From Torreya grandis (lineage: Eukaryota; Streptophyta; Pinopsida; Cupressales; Taxaceae): DNA of 64,000 nt. Positions 48,901 to 58,328 of this stretch are shown here, piece after piece. Location: contig JARHVA010001191.1 in the NCBI GenBank assembly GCA_037957365.1, forward strand, positions 569,001 to 633,000. The letters run 5' to 3'. The notes under the pieces were generated by a model that was given only the letters and a program-made list of their open reading frames with translations, searched no databases and had not been told where the DNA came from. The position numbers and the translations under genes were made by a program. The number at the start of each line of letters is the position of its first letter. Position 1 is the stretch's first letter.

Positions 48901-49040
48901 GGTTGGTGCTCACGAATTGGTCAGGTTGGTGTTTGGTGAAGGGGATCAGTGTCTCCAATGGGTGGGTGCTCACAAATTGATCGAGTTGGTGCTTGGTTTG
49001 GGGATTGGTGTCTCCAGTAGGTTGGTGCCTATGAACATTG
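48901..49040 (+). repeat. 60-bp tandem repeat, 2.3 copies
   Basis: Units at 48901-48960 and 48961-49020 (GGTTGGTGCTCACGAATTGG type), partial third copy at 49021-49040. Lies in the transcribed part of the internal LTR. Confidence 0.88.
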
Positions 49041-49240
49041 TAAAATATTTTTATATATAAAAGCAATATTTTGCCATGGTTTTCTCTCAAACGGGTTTCC
49101 ACGTAAATTTTGTGTTCTCTTGTGTTATTAATTGCTAGATCTTGAATGTTTATGGTTGTTATGGTTGATTAAATGTAAAAAGATTAAAGTATTATCTTAT
49201 ACTGATTCACCCCCCTCTTAATATAATCATGTGCTTAACA

Positions 49241-49300
49241 ATTGATATCAGAGTCATGGTCACAGGTTTGAATCCCCTCAGGTAATGCTAAGGGGGGGAT
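49241..49300 (+). other. Second primer-binding site, 31-bp leader and second polypurine tract
   Basis: ATTGATATCAGAGTCATGG (49241-49259) is a mutated iMet primer site. The leader contains GGTTTGAATCCCCTC, and AAGGGGGGGAT (49290-49300) abuts the short 3' LTR. A whole internal region of 60 bp is what remains of the TRIM. Confidence 0.78.
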
Positions 49301-49437
49301 TGTTGGACTAATCGCCAGTGTCCCCCTCAAGGATTTGTGATATGGACTAACAACCTCTCGTGGGTATTTATCTAGTGTTTGTATCAGGCATTAATAGGTC
49401 ATTGTTTTGGTGAAATGGCAAGCATTCCTTTCTAACA
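49301..49437 (+). repeat. Short 137-bp 3' LTR of composite element
   Basis: TGTTGGACTAATCGCC...TTTCTAACA, with near-inverted ends TGTTGGA/TCTAACA. Directly preceded by the polypurine tract AAGGGGGGGA. Confidence 0.92.
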
Positions 49438-50241
49438 CAACTTTGGGTACATAATTAAATTTCAGTACCACGTATCACCTAGAGATTGATGGCCAGACTA
49501 AGTGATTAAATTGGGTTTTAGAGGATATTCTACGTACGTATTGCATGGATTAGCAATACAAATGAGAAGATTATCTTCCATTGGTTGAGTTTGCATACAA
49601 TAAATCTATCAGTCAACATTGAATATGGATCATTTTGAGGCATTGTACAGAAGGAGGTGCAAGACACTAATCAGTTGGGACAAGTTAGAGGATAGGGTAG
49701 TCTTTGGTCCAAAGATGTTTTCTAAAATAGAAGATCAAGTTAAGTTAATCAGGTAGAGATTGGCTGAGGCCAATGATAGATAGAAGAGTTACACAAATCT
49801 AAAGAGGACATATAGGAGGTTTATTTTTGGTGACAAAGTGTTCTTACGGGTTAAGCCATAGAAGAGCTTGAGTTTGAAAATTCAGCAAAACTGTCACCAA
49901 AATATGTGAGACCCTTTGAAGTGTTATAAGTGGTCAATCATATTGTGTATAGGCTTACATTTACACCAACCCTAGATCTATTACATAATTTTTTTCATGT
50001 GTCTTATCTTAAGAAGTATATAGCTGATATTTCACATATTTTGGATTGGAATGCTTTGCAAGTTTTGGATTATGAGGTGGTCATGGTAGAACCAATCAGA
50101 TTAATTCACACTTACAAATTTTATTTGTGAAATAGAGAGGTGTTTAAATGTAAAGTCTTATGGGACCAATACTCTAAAGATAGTGGTACTTGAAAAGACT
50201 ATGATAAGTTTTTCAAGCTATTTTTGTATTTGTTTGCATGA
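49438..50241 (+). pseudogene. gypsy integrase C-terminal part and pol end
   Basis: Beyond the nested insertion the integrase resumes with LNWVLEDILRTYCMD (the catalytic Glu region) and YLPLVEFAYNKSISQH. Later come SPKYVRPFEVL and VYRLTFTPTLDLLHNFFHVSYLKKYI. The block ends with SHILDWNALQV and a tail (VKVLWDQY-like), typical of chromovirus integrase C-termini. A classical chromodomain cannot be confirmed. The last stop is at about 50239-50241. Confidence 0.88.
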
Positions 50242-50336
50242 TAGATACTTGATACTATGTTTTTAATTATTGCTAAACTCTCTTGATATTCAAAACTTTT
50301 GTTTGAATAAGTGTCATCGAGATGATGACCAGTTTT

Positions 50337-50347
50337 AGGGGGGAGGA
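50337..50347 (+). other. Polypurine tract of gypsy element
   Basis: AGGGGGGAGGA directly before the 3' LTR start. Confidence 0.9.
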
Positions 50348-53300
50348 TGTTACATCTCAATTTTGCCCTATGATTTATAAACCTGTAATCTATTGATTAG
50401 TATGGTAAATAGCTTATTACTATTGATTTGATTTGAGTTTTATGACATATACTAAAATGGGACAGTTATATTATTGAATTAGAATACATCTTGTGACAGT
50501 TGTATGTTATATTCAGTACATTATGGATATATATTTGTTAGTTTTTGCATCATTGACGATATTTATGATGACTTAGATTAACTACCTACTTATTGTGAGG
50601 TGGATGAAAGATAGGTCCTACCCTCAGAGCTTGACGGGGAGAGCATCATCAACTAGGATTGACTAGATGGAATGATTTGGGGAAGTTTAGTAAAAATTGT
50701 TGATTACCCTACATACACGCATATTAGATTTTAATTGTATTATGCATAAAATAGTAATGTGTAATTGAAAAATATTATCTGCAATAATATTTGTGTGTGG
50801 AAATGGTTTTATTATGCATTAGATTTCTTTAGTCTAATTTACTTGATTTTTGAATTTAAATCAAGAAAATATGTATTATTTGCTATATAGATATTATTAT
50901 TGTGGAAATAATTATATTGAAAATAAAAAATAATTAATGACTAATTTATCTTTTAGTTGAATAATTATTTAACATTTTTTTTAAATTTCATTGAAAGTTG
51001 AGTTAAACGCAATTTAAAGATTAATCTTGACTTTATATGCAAGAAATTACTTAAAAATAGAAAAATGATATAATTAATTTTTGAGTTAACTTAAGTGTCT
51101 ATTGAGAGAACAAGGGGAAAGATGGCATAGTAAATTAAAATTGTATGTTTTTAATATGTTGAAGATAAATTTAGAAGAGGAGATTGACATGCATGGGATA
51201 AATAAAAATAAATAGTTTTCATGCAAAGGGGGAGTGCAGAAATTATAAGGAAGTAAGTTTTATTAATAAAGGATAATTTTGTGAATTAAAATAGATGAAT
51301 AGAGAGAGAGAGAGAGGAAGGAAAAGAAGAGAAATGGATAGTGAGGGAGACATAGAGGAAGCAAGAGAAAGGAAATATGCTTTTACCAGGTTGGACTTGT
51401 AATTATGTTTCTTATATGCTCAATAGGATGAATTTGTGTAGTTACTTTATTCAAAGAGTTGCATCCAAATTCATTGAGATTGGCATCTAAGTCTGTGGTT
51501 TTTATTTCACTTTATTTTTTGACTTACATTAGCATAATAGTCTAGTAGTGTTGTGTTGTTATTTATTTGGCAGCATTGAATTTTAAGGTGCCTGCATCTT
51601 TCTTTCAGCATAGCCTGGATATTAACATAAGAGGTTGAGTTTTATTTTAGATAAATATACCCCAGCTTTAGTGGATAGCTTACCATAGTAACTAAGCGAA
51701 CGTATTTTCTTTTCAAAACCTTCATGGTATATTTTTATTACCCTATGTCATAATTACTTAGATTTGAGCTTATTCCTATATACCAGCACTTGCCATATAT
51801 AGACCTACATTGAAAAATTCAATGGCCTGTATGTAATCTTTTATATTCTTGCATTTTGCTTATAGCCTGTCTTTAATTCACTTGTGGGTAGAGTCTCTCT
51901 CTTTAGTGATATGTCTTATATAATAGCATGTGTCTCTTTATATAAGGACTACATTCTATTTAGATGCTATACTTTATTTTCCTTTGACTATGTAATGACT
52001 TTTTTTAGCCCTACATCTTTTTATTATACCTGTGTGATGTCTACCAGACCTACATTTTCAATAATTCATGGTCTGCAAATCATTTCTTAAAAGCAAAAAT
52101 TTAAACGAAAACTAATGTCTTATATTAGTAGTGTTGTGTAGCATTGAATAGAAGGCATGCATTTGGCATTAGAAGGTCTGTGTTTGGAAATAAGAGGTCT
52201 GTGTGTTCACTAATGTGCATTATTTTATTACGAATAGCTTGGTTTAGACCTTGTGTATTATATATAAAAGTTGTGTTGAAATTAACTTATACAACATATT
52301 ATTTTATAAAGCCATAATTTATTTTCTCAAGACCAGTGTATAACTTTTATATGACACCACACAAAAACCTTGTGTTAATTTTACGAAGTCTACATTTCTT
52401 ATTAAATGATTGCATTATTATGACTGTTCGCATTCCATATTTTTACCAGTAGTTGACTCCAAGAGCCTATGTTTAGTTTGAAGACTACTGCTAGATTCTT
52501 TTAATCCAGTGTTTTCATCTTATTTATTATCCTGCATTTTAAATTCCTTATTTTTATTGTGTCATATTTTCTTAAGAGTCTCTTATTATTTTGCGATAAA
52601 TATTGAAGTGAAAAGATTGAATCTTTTTATAAATATTGGCATCATATTAGATATTAGAATGAGTAATTATCTACATATGAAAGCTATGCCTTTTTATTTC
52701 TCGATTCTATGTTATTATAAATAGCATTCTAAATAAAGTATGTGTGCTTTTAATCAAATATGAGAGAATTGGATCAAGACTAGAAGTTAGAAACCCTTAG
52801 TATGGGAAAAAAATGAGTTTCGGATGACTTCTTTTAAACCCAGTAGCAAAGGAGAAAATATATTTATAAAGCATTATTGTTTAAGTATGAGTATCATGTT
52901 TTCACATTGGATTCATGAAGAGATGATACATTAAAATCTTTTTTAACAAAATTAGCATTACCTTAGAACCATATATATAAGTTGCATTAACAAGTATGTT
53001 ACCTTTGCTAAGAGATGAAATGGATATTTTAATTGTTAGTTAACCAATAGTTTACTTTTGACATGCATGCATAGATAGTATATATATATATAAAGCATAC
53101 TCAGATGGTATGACCTTGTATTCAAATGTATTTCTATCAATTTTATCTAGTGTTAATAACATGATTCAAATTCATAATGCATTGGTGAAATAAATGAATG
53201 TTTGAGATTGTTCTATTCCTAGTATAGGAGAAAATTTTGTATAGATTTTGAAAATATATAATATGTTATAAATGTTTATGTTAGAAATTGTATTTATGAT

Positions 53301-54078
53301 GCTAATAGGTAGTGTGATAGATTCCACTAGCCTAGGTAGTACCACCAATAGATAGTCTGATCAAGTGGTGTGTGATAAAATTGACCGATCTAGTGGTTGA
53401 ATGTTATTTGAAAACTTTGGTCAAAGTAATGTTAGATGTACATTGTCATTCCATATGTTTGATTTACAGGTTGTGCAATATCATATTTGAAATGTATTTT
53501 ATTATGGTACACATCATGTAGTAGTAAATCTTACAAGCACATGGGGTATTAGCACATCTCACTAGATTTTTGCACCATTTTATCTACCTATCCATGAAGG
53601 GAGGGCCATTTATTGAGTAAGAGATTATGTGGGAGATTTTTGGTTTGTATTTGGAGTGGAAAAACACTCGGATGATGCTCTCCCTCCCCATTGTAGTACT
53701 TACTAGAGACAATACTTGAGATTATCAGCAATACACGAGTTGATTCGACTCGAGCTTCGGAGATCTTGGTATTTATTTATTGTATTAGGTTGTATGCTTG
53801 AAAGAATGTAATTATAATATGTATTTGATATACTTGAATAGTGGGTGTTGTATTGTGAGACTAGTCGTAGTTGTGTCTTATTGTATTTACTTTCCTTGGA
53901 GTTGTATAAGATTAAAATTGTATGTAGTATTTGAATTAGAGTGCTATTGTTCTTAGATATGATTTAGATATGTTTTATTTATTTAATTCTAAAATATGAA
54001 AGTTAAGTTAATTGTTTAATTCTTTTAAAAGAAAAAAATTAGTACATTTTCTTAAGTACAACTTGAGAGGTTGTAATG
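50348..54078 (+). repeat. 3' LTR of gypsy element
   Basis: 3731 bp, directly after the polypurine tract. The final TAACA of the 5' LTR is TAATG here, two transitions in the terminal dinucleotide. The TATA box and the AG tract are both degraded relative to the 5' LTR. Confidence 0.95.
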
Positions 54079-54083
54079 AAATC

Positions 54084-54303
54084 AAGCCATGTCTTAAGCC
54101 TTAAGCCACAAAAATATTCTTCATTATTTTCATTCACAACAAAATTTTGATATCCATTGCCATTCACAACATTTTCGTCATTAGTGTTTGAAGAGTACAC
54201 ATTTTTATTTAGTAAAGGCACATAATTCATATTGTTTTCTAAACTAACCTTGATTTTTGCACCATCAGATACAATTTTAGATCATTTTTCTTTATCAAGC
54301 TCG
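54084..54303 (-). pseudogene. Target-site reading frame, upstream part
   Basis: Minus strand reads SKIVSDGAKIKVSLENNMNYV, then an Asn-rich stretch and EEYFCGLRLKTWLD, open up to the gypsy insertion point. Its continuation lies at the far side (37840-38177). The two halves share strand, frame at the junction and the duplicated AAATC, which supports interruption of one older coding sequence. Family not recognised. Confidence 0.45.
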
Positions 54304-54307
54304 ACAT

Positions 54308-54880
54308 GTGATTAATGAAAGGATTTCAATAATATATGTGGGGGTTTTATTAATCCTTAGACTTTTTCTAATTAAAATATGTATAAGGGGCCATAAGAAG
54401 GCCTACTTACCACACATTCAATGTACTATTCAGAAAATTGAAAGGATCCTTAGAGGAAAGGACACAAAAACTTACTTTAAACCTACCTTGAGACAATCAT
54501 AAATTTCCTTTTAAGTGTAAAAGATCTTTGAAAACCTATGCTTAAAAACAAGTATATGAGATGTGGTGCTCATGTTGGTTTTCCTTACATTGGCATGATT
54601 CGCAGATTGTTTCATACTATGTTCGTAGGATGCACTCATGACTTTCAGCGCATAAATATTAAGCAATTGGTGTTAATTGAACATTAGCCCAAGACTAATC
54701 ATACTATTCTCATAGATGATGTAAATATTTTGGCTTTAGATGGACAATGGAAAGATAATATAAGCATTAGAAAAGCTATCAAGATCGAGAAATGAACTCA
54801 CAATCTAAACAAAGATTATGGATACATACTTAGTCACACTTGAAAACCATTGATCCACAAACTTTGTGGGTACTAAAGTA
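54308..54880 (+). mobile_element. Penelope-like element fragment (RT thumb and GIY-YIG endonuclease)
   Basis: A 64-codon ORF holds KKAYLPHIQCTIQKIERIL and KDTKTYFKP, the segment after the PLE reverse transcriptase core ('LPYVQGTTDKIGRIL...TIFKPT'). After one frameshift, the frame from about 54541 gives HTILIDDVNILALDGQWKD, RKAIKIEK, then NLNKDYGYILSHT and KPLIH. These match the C-terminal half of the PLE endonuclease ('ILDRE......REAIEIxKxPxNLNRDxGxxLSxTWxPL'). In-frame stops lie at expected Arg and Trp codons. RT core and 5' end are missing. PLEs of this type are known in conifers and attributed to transfer from arthropods. Confidence 0.75.
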
Positions 54881-55993
54881 AATAGATTCCTTTTCATGTC
54901 TACCTTTTCATTTTGTATGTAATTAGTTTATTAATTATTCGACTAAAAGCTAATTAGTTGATTGATTAATTAATTAATTTTTAACTAATTATACTTAATT
55001 AAATAGTTAAAAAAAAATCGATATTATTCAAAAAATTCATCATATCTATTTAGCTAACCCTTGATTTTACACCCTTCCCCTTTTCCTTCCTTGTTATCTC
55101 TTAAATAGCTCAAATAATTATTAATTGAATGTTTGTACGAGCAATTAAATTAAATTATTATTTTTTATTTGTGTGTTTAAATCATTTCAAGATGATTTTT
55201 ATAAATAATCATTATTTTAATGACATTTTTTTTTAGCATTTAAACTCATAAGCATAACCTATAATGATATAGGCATAATTTATATTAACATTTGAAAATG
55301 GTGGTTGGACTCTAATATTCATGAGATATTAGAAATTAATATTTTTTGCTAAATTTGGTATCCACTTAATCATTATTGTACAAGTCGTATATTTGATTAA
55401 CATGTTTAAAAAAAAATCTTATTTCTTGATTGAACTGTAGAATTTGGATCCTATCATTGTTTATCTTAAAAAAAATTGTAAAGCAAAGTACATTGGTGTA
55501 GTTAAATTAATAAGAAACCTGTATTCAAGTTAATTAATCACTATTTAATGTTCACTTGGCCACTATTATGCAATTTTAACTTAAATGTGATTTGCCTATC
55601 TATAATCACTTAACATAAAATTTATGAAGAAAATAATAAAATAATTAATTGACTCTTAAATTTATATATCTACAATTTTTATATATAAATATATTTAAAA
55701 TACTAGTTTTAACAAATAATTTTTTAATAAAAAAACTGTGTCAGGGTTTTTAAAAAATAAATAAATTATTTATTATTATATAAACTATGAAAACATAAAA
55801 TCTTTATACTACTTTTAATAATAATTAGAAAGGATAACTAATTAATACAGTATCCCCATATTTCGAATGCCATAAAGTTGGTGTATGTTAAGGGGCTACC
55901 AATGTTCCAATGTCACAATAGATCAATTAAAAAATGTTGGTCACAATCTCTTATGAAATTAAAACTTGTCTCGATCTGATTCAACAGATCAAA
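54881..55993. other. AT-rich interval downstream of the CML gene
   Basis: No gene seen. Very AT-rich. AATAAA-like signals for the minus-strand gene exist around 55755-55780, about 290 bp past its stop, but none can be assigned. Confidence 0.45.
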
Positions 55994-56015
55994 TTTTCTT
56001 TTCTAGAAAAGAAAA
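55994..56015. repeat. Perfect 22-bp palindrome with heat-shock-element-like core
   Basis: Arms TTTTCTTTTCT and AGAAAAGAAAA are exact reverse complements with no loop. The centre TTCTAGAA is the nTTCnnGAAn arrangement. It lies 58 bp past the stop codon of the calmodulin-like gene, probably in its 3' untranslated region. Confidence 0.8.
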
Positions 56016-56072
56016 AATGGATTCCAGAATGGTTTTCCGGTACAACAAATATGAAACCTGCATTCAAGTTAA

Positions 56073-56726
56073 TTAGCATGCAGTGCAATGGGGGGTTGAC
56101 ATCATTGCGAAGAACTCGGGGAAGCTGACCTGGCCATCCCCGTCAGCATCCACTCCAGCGATCATACGATCACACTCATCCAAACTGCAACTCTCTCCCA
56201 ACCACCTCAAAACGTGAAGAAGTTCATGGCGAGAAATGGATCCGTTGCCGTCCATGTCATACATTTTAAACGCGTCTTTTAAATCCTGCAACATCGCCGC
56301 GCTGTCCACGCCCTCCGTATTCAGCGCCACGAATTCCGACAAGTCTAAGTACCCGTCTCCATCCGAGTCACCCTCCGCCATCATCAACCGGACCTCATCC
56401 TCCGTGGCATCATGGCCGAGTAAACGCATGACGTGGCCCAGCTCCGACGGCGATATCTTGCCGTCGCCGTTGGCGTCAAATTTGTTGAACACATTTTGAA
56501 GCTCTGCCTCGCTCGGCAACGGACAATCAATCCTCAATGCGCCATCGCTGCCGGTGGAAATGTTCTTTGTCGATGAATTCGCCCGGCGTCCGCATGCTGA
56601 CACTTCCTTGCCGGACGTCGAATTTTCCGGTCGAGATTTGAAGGAGAAAATGTTTAAACCCTGTGATTGCCGCCGCGGCGATGTAGGCGACGCTTTCTTC
56701 CGACTGGTAAACCACGGGAATCCCAT
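56073..56726 (-). CDS. CML: Calmodulin-like calcium sensor with four EF-hands
   Basis: The 217-residue protein is intact and intronless, as most plant CMLs are. Residues 1-70 are a basic, Ser-rich, probably disordered extension (SRKKASPTSPRRQSQ). Four canonical EF-hand loops follow: 84-95 (DANGDGKISPSE), 120-131 (DSDGDGYLDLSE), 157-168 (DMDGNGSISRHE) and 193-204 (DADGDGQVSFPE). All have Asp at position 1, Gly at 6 and Glu at 12, so all four should bind calcium. The pairs are separated by a linker (NTEGVDSAAMLQDL). The C-terminus ends HCTAC, with two cysteines that might be lipidated (speculative). It probably relays calcium signals by binding target proteins in cytosol or nucleus. The GC content is clearly higher than its surroundings. 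Flanked by transposon relics; no operon-like context applies. Confidence 0.95.
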   Translation of the reverse strand: MGFPWFTSRKKASPTSPRRQSQGLNIFSFKSRPENSTSGKEVSACGRRANSSTKNISTGSDGALRIDCPLPSEAELQNVFNKFDANGDGKISPSELGHVMRLLGHDATEDEVRLMMAEGDSDGDGYLDLSEFVALNTEGVDSAAMLQDLKDAFKMYDMDGNGSISRHELLHVLRWLGESCSLDECDRMIAGVDADGDGQVSFPEFFAMMSTPHCTAC

Positions 56727-56851
56727 TACAATCGGCGCTATTCGATCCCTTTCACCTCAAAAAAAAAAATAGAAATGAAAACTTTTGCTTCAACTTTTGT
56801 TTCGCAGATTTGTATGACCTGGAAAGGGATTCACAGAAAAACTTGTTTAAA

Positions 56852-56914
56852 TCAAAGTGAGGGATTTGTACGGTGTAGAATTATGAAGCAGAGCACAGAA
56901 AGTAACCCTCGCAT
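56852..56914 (-). CDS. Upstream ORF of 20 codons in the CML leader
   Basis: The only ATG between the predicted TATA box and the CML start opens MRGLLSVLCFIILHRTNPSL and stops 125 bp before the CML ATG. The peptide is hydrophobic in the middle. If the leader starts near 56990 the uORF is in the mRNA and would lower or condition CML translation. Whether it is translated is not known. Confidence 0.4.
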   Translation of the reverse strand: MRGLLSVLCFIILHRTNPSL

Positions 56915-57019
56915 CAAAGCAATCCAAATCTTTACTTTAATTTGTTGCTCTTCTTCAACGGCAACGGGTGTTGGATATTTTAGCTGAAACTGGTGAAACA
57001 GAAAACCGTCAACTAAAAG

Positions 57020-57026
57020 TTTTATA
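57020..57026 (-). promoter_or_regulatory. TATA box of the CML gene
   Basis: Minus strand CCCTATAAAACTT, a good plant TATA box. Transcription would begin about 30 bp downstream (near 56990), giving a leader of about 265 nt. The upstream sequence to about 57230 is GC-richer than the region, consistent with a preserved promoter. Confidence 0.6.
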
Positions 57027-57729
57027 GGGATCGCAATGGCTGCTTTCCGCGTAAAAACATCGTAAAAACTTGGCCACGCTTCCACCGTCGTACAGCCGGA
57101 AAACAGGGTGAAGACTCTTAAAGGGATGAGAGGACAGGTGGGGGAAGCGTATTCTTTAATCTTTAAATCTAATGTTGCCCTTGCGTCTACGTTTGTGCCA
57201 CTCCCATGGGACATCTAACTGTACTTACCCACTTTCAACTCGGAGTTCCCTCTTTCTTGGATCCCACAAAATAATTAATTTGACTTATGTTTCTTATTTT
57301 AATATCGTATGTTTCTATTTTCTAAAGTGAAGGAAATAAAATTAAAAGAAATAAATAATTAAGCTTGAAATAAATATTACAAAAATCTTATTATTTAAGA
57401 GGAGTTGTAGACTTGTTGAGGTAGTCCTCAAAATACTTGAATTTTTATTAGATTAAAAATAGAATATTAGAATAAGAGTATTAACAAGTGAACATTAAAT
57501 AAGTTAAGGGTAATAAGAAGGTTAAGAAATTATAATAAACTTAGAATTTTTTTGAAGTAAGTAAATTTTACAAGATTTTTTTCTGCTTGGATGTGTCGCT
57601 GCATGGTGATTGAGGTAAGGATACTTAATTGCAATGAATGATAATTACTTTTGAAAATAAAGATGTAATTTAATTTTCTAAATTTCAAATAAAATTTGAA
57701 GTCTAAGAGCATGCCAAAGCACATTCAAC
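57027..57729. other. CML upstream region and AT-rich spacer
   Basis: 57027-57230 is GC-richer, gene-proximal promoter-like DNA. Beyond it AT-rich DNA without a supportable feature leads to the LINE. Confidence 0.45.
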
Positions 57730-58328
57730 CTTGTATTGGCAATATTATCTCCTAGAAAAACGTGATGCATAGAAAGAGTAGCATATGTGAGGCCTAGAAT
57801 CGAATCCACCCATTGCCACAATTATTTATCAATACAGCAAGCCATAAAAATAGGTTGAAAGGAATTCAATTCTCCACACACTGGGCATTTGGAGTCTTCT
57901 ATTCAAAAATCTTGCAATCTTTGACTAATGGGCAACGTCTGATGCAAAGGTGACCAAGCAAAAAAAATCACTTTTGGTTGAGCCACATGCTTCCAGAGAT
58001 CTTGAAAATATTGGCCCTAAGTGGCTTCCACATCATGAATGCCCCAGCGTTGATTAAGCTTAACTAACAAAAAAGATTTTATCTTGCACCAAAGTGAAGC
58101 CATACTAATGGAAAGTTTAGATAATGCATCTTGATTTGCCCAACACCAAACATCCCACCAACGATGACTGGAGTGAAACCCTGATCTAGAAATGATCATT
58201 GCCTCCACTTTGTTCATAATATCCTCAAAAGTTCTTTTATATTTGGCTACAAGTTTAAATTTTCTTTGAAAAGAGAACCAATCTAAAAGAGCGCCACTAT
58301 GTTGATTTATAATATCTCCTATGTGCAA
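57730..58328 (-). pseudogene. LINE ORF2 C-terminus with zf-RVT
   Basis: An open 103-codon block (58328-58017) contains WWDVWCWANQDALSKLSISM. It is followed by GLWKHVAQPKVIFFAWSPLH and SKCPVCGELNSFQPIFMACC with LWQWV. That is the zf-RVT pattern (W.....P.K...F.W, CxxCG, then H/C). One CxxC pair is intact. Confidence 0.75.

Larger units (their letters stand above)
48287..49240 (+). repeat. Internal 954-bp LTR of a second family
   Basis: It begins CGTTGGAATAATTG (TG mutated to CG) and ends CACCCCCCTCTTAATATAATC...CTTAACA, followed immediately by a PBS. A TATA box (TATATAAG, 48573-48580) gives it its own promoter. It contains degenerate 22-bp repeats (48331-48519, TGAACGGAATTATTGCCAGAAG-like) and a 60-bp tandem repeat (48901-49040). 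The flanking bases (GAGAT, ATTGA) do not match, so it is not a solo LTR inserted later. Confidence 0.82.
45837..49437 (+). mobile_element. Nested composite element: TRIM recombined with Gag-only LTR element
   Basis: Outer terminal repeats of 137 bp (45837-45973 and 49301-49437) are flanked by CAAAT/CAACT (45832-45836, 49438-49442), a 5-bp target duplication with one change. Inside, in order, are PBS, gag ORF, PPT, a 954-bp unrelated LTR with its own TATA box, a second PBS, a 31-bp leader and a second PPT. No protease, RT or integrase is present, so it depended on another element. The outer parts alone (LTR, PBS, 60 bp, LTR) have the size and layout of a TRIM of about 334 bp. Confidence 0.85.
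38183..54078 (+). mobile_element. Ty3/gypsy LTR retrotransposon with very long LTRs
   Basis: Direct LTRs begin TGTTACATCT (38183 and 50348) and end TAACA (42120) or mutated TAATG (54078). They are bounded by the perfect target duplication AAATC (38178-38182 and 54079-54083). Inside lie a PBS, gag, protease, RT-RNase H, integrase and PPT in gypsy order. The total is 15,896 bp, of which 3601 bp is a later insertion. LTR size and the C-terminal region fit a Tekay/Del-like chromovirus (inference). Gag-pol is riddled with stops and key catalytic residues are lost. Confidence 0.96.

Noticed and set aside
48287..49240. Solo LTR inserted into the composite element
   Set aside because: Flanking pentamers differ, and a PPT and a PBS abut its two ends.
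49259..49289. tRNA-like B box (GGTTTGAATCC) in the TRIM leader suggesting a SINE or tRNA
   Set aside because: No A box, acceptor stem or length for a tRNA; the motif alone is weak.
56697..56726. N-myristoylation of the CML protein
   Set aside because: Gly2 is present, but Phe at position 3 and lack of Ser/Thr at position 6 disfavour it.
56236..56772. Plus-strand ORFs over the calmodulin-like gene
   Set aside because: Shadows of the minus-strand CDS, which has four canonical EF-hands.
56852..57214. 120-codon minus-strand ORF upstream of the CML gene
   Set aside because: It spans the TATA box and promoter; only its last 20 codons can lie in the transcript, kept as a uORF.
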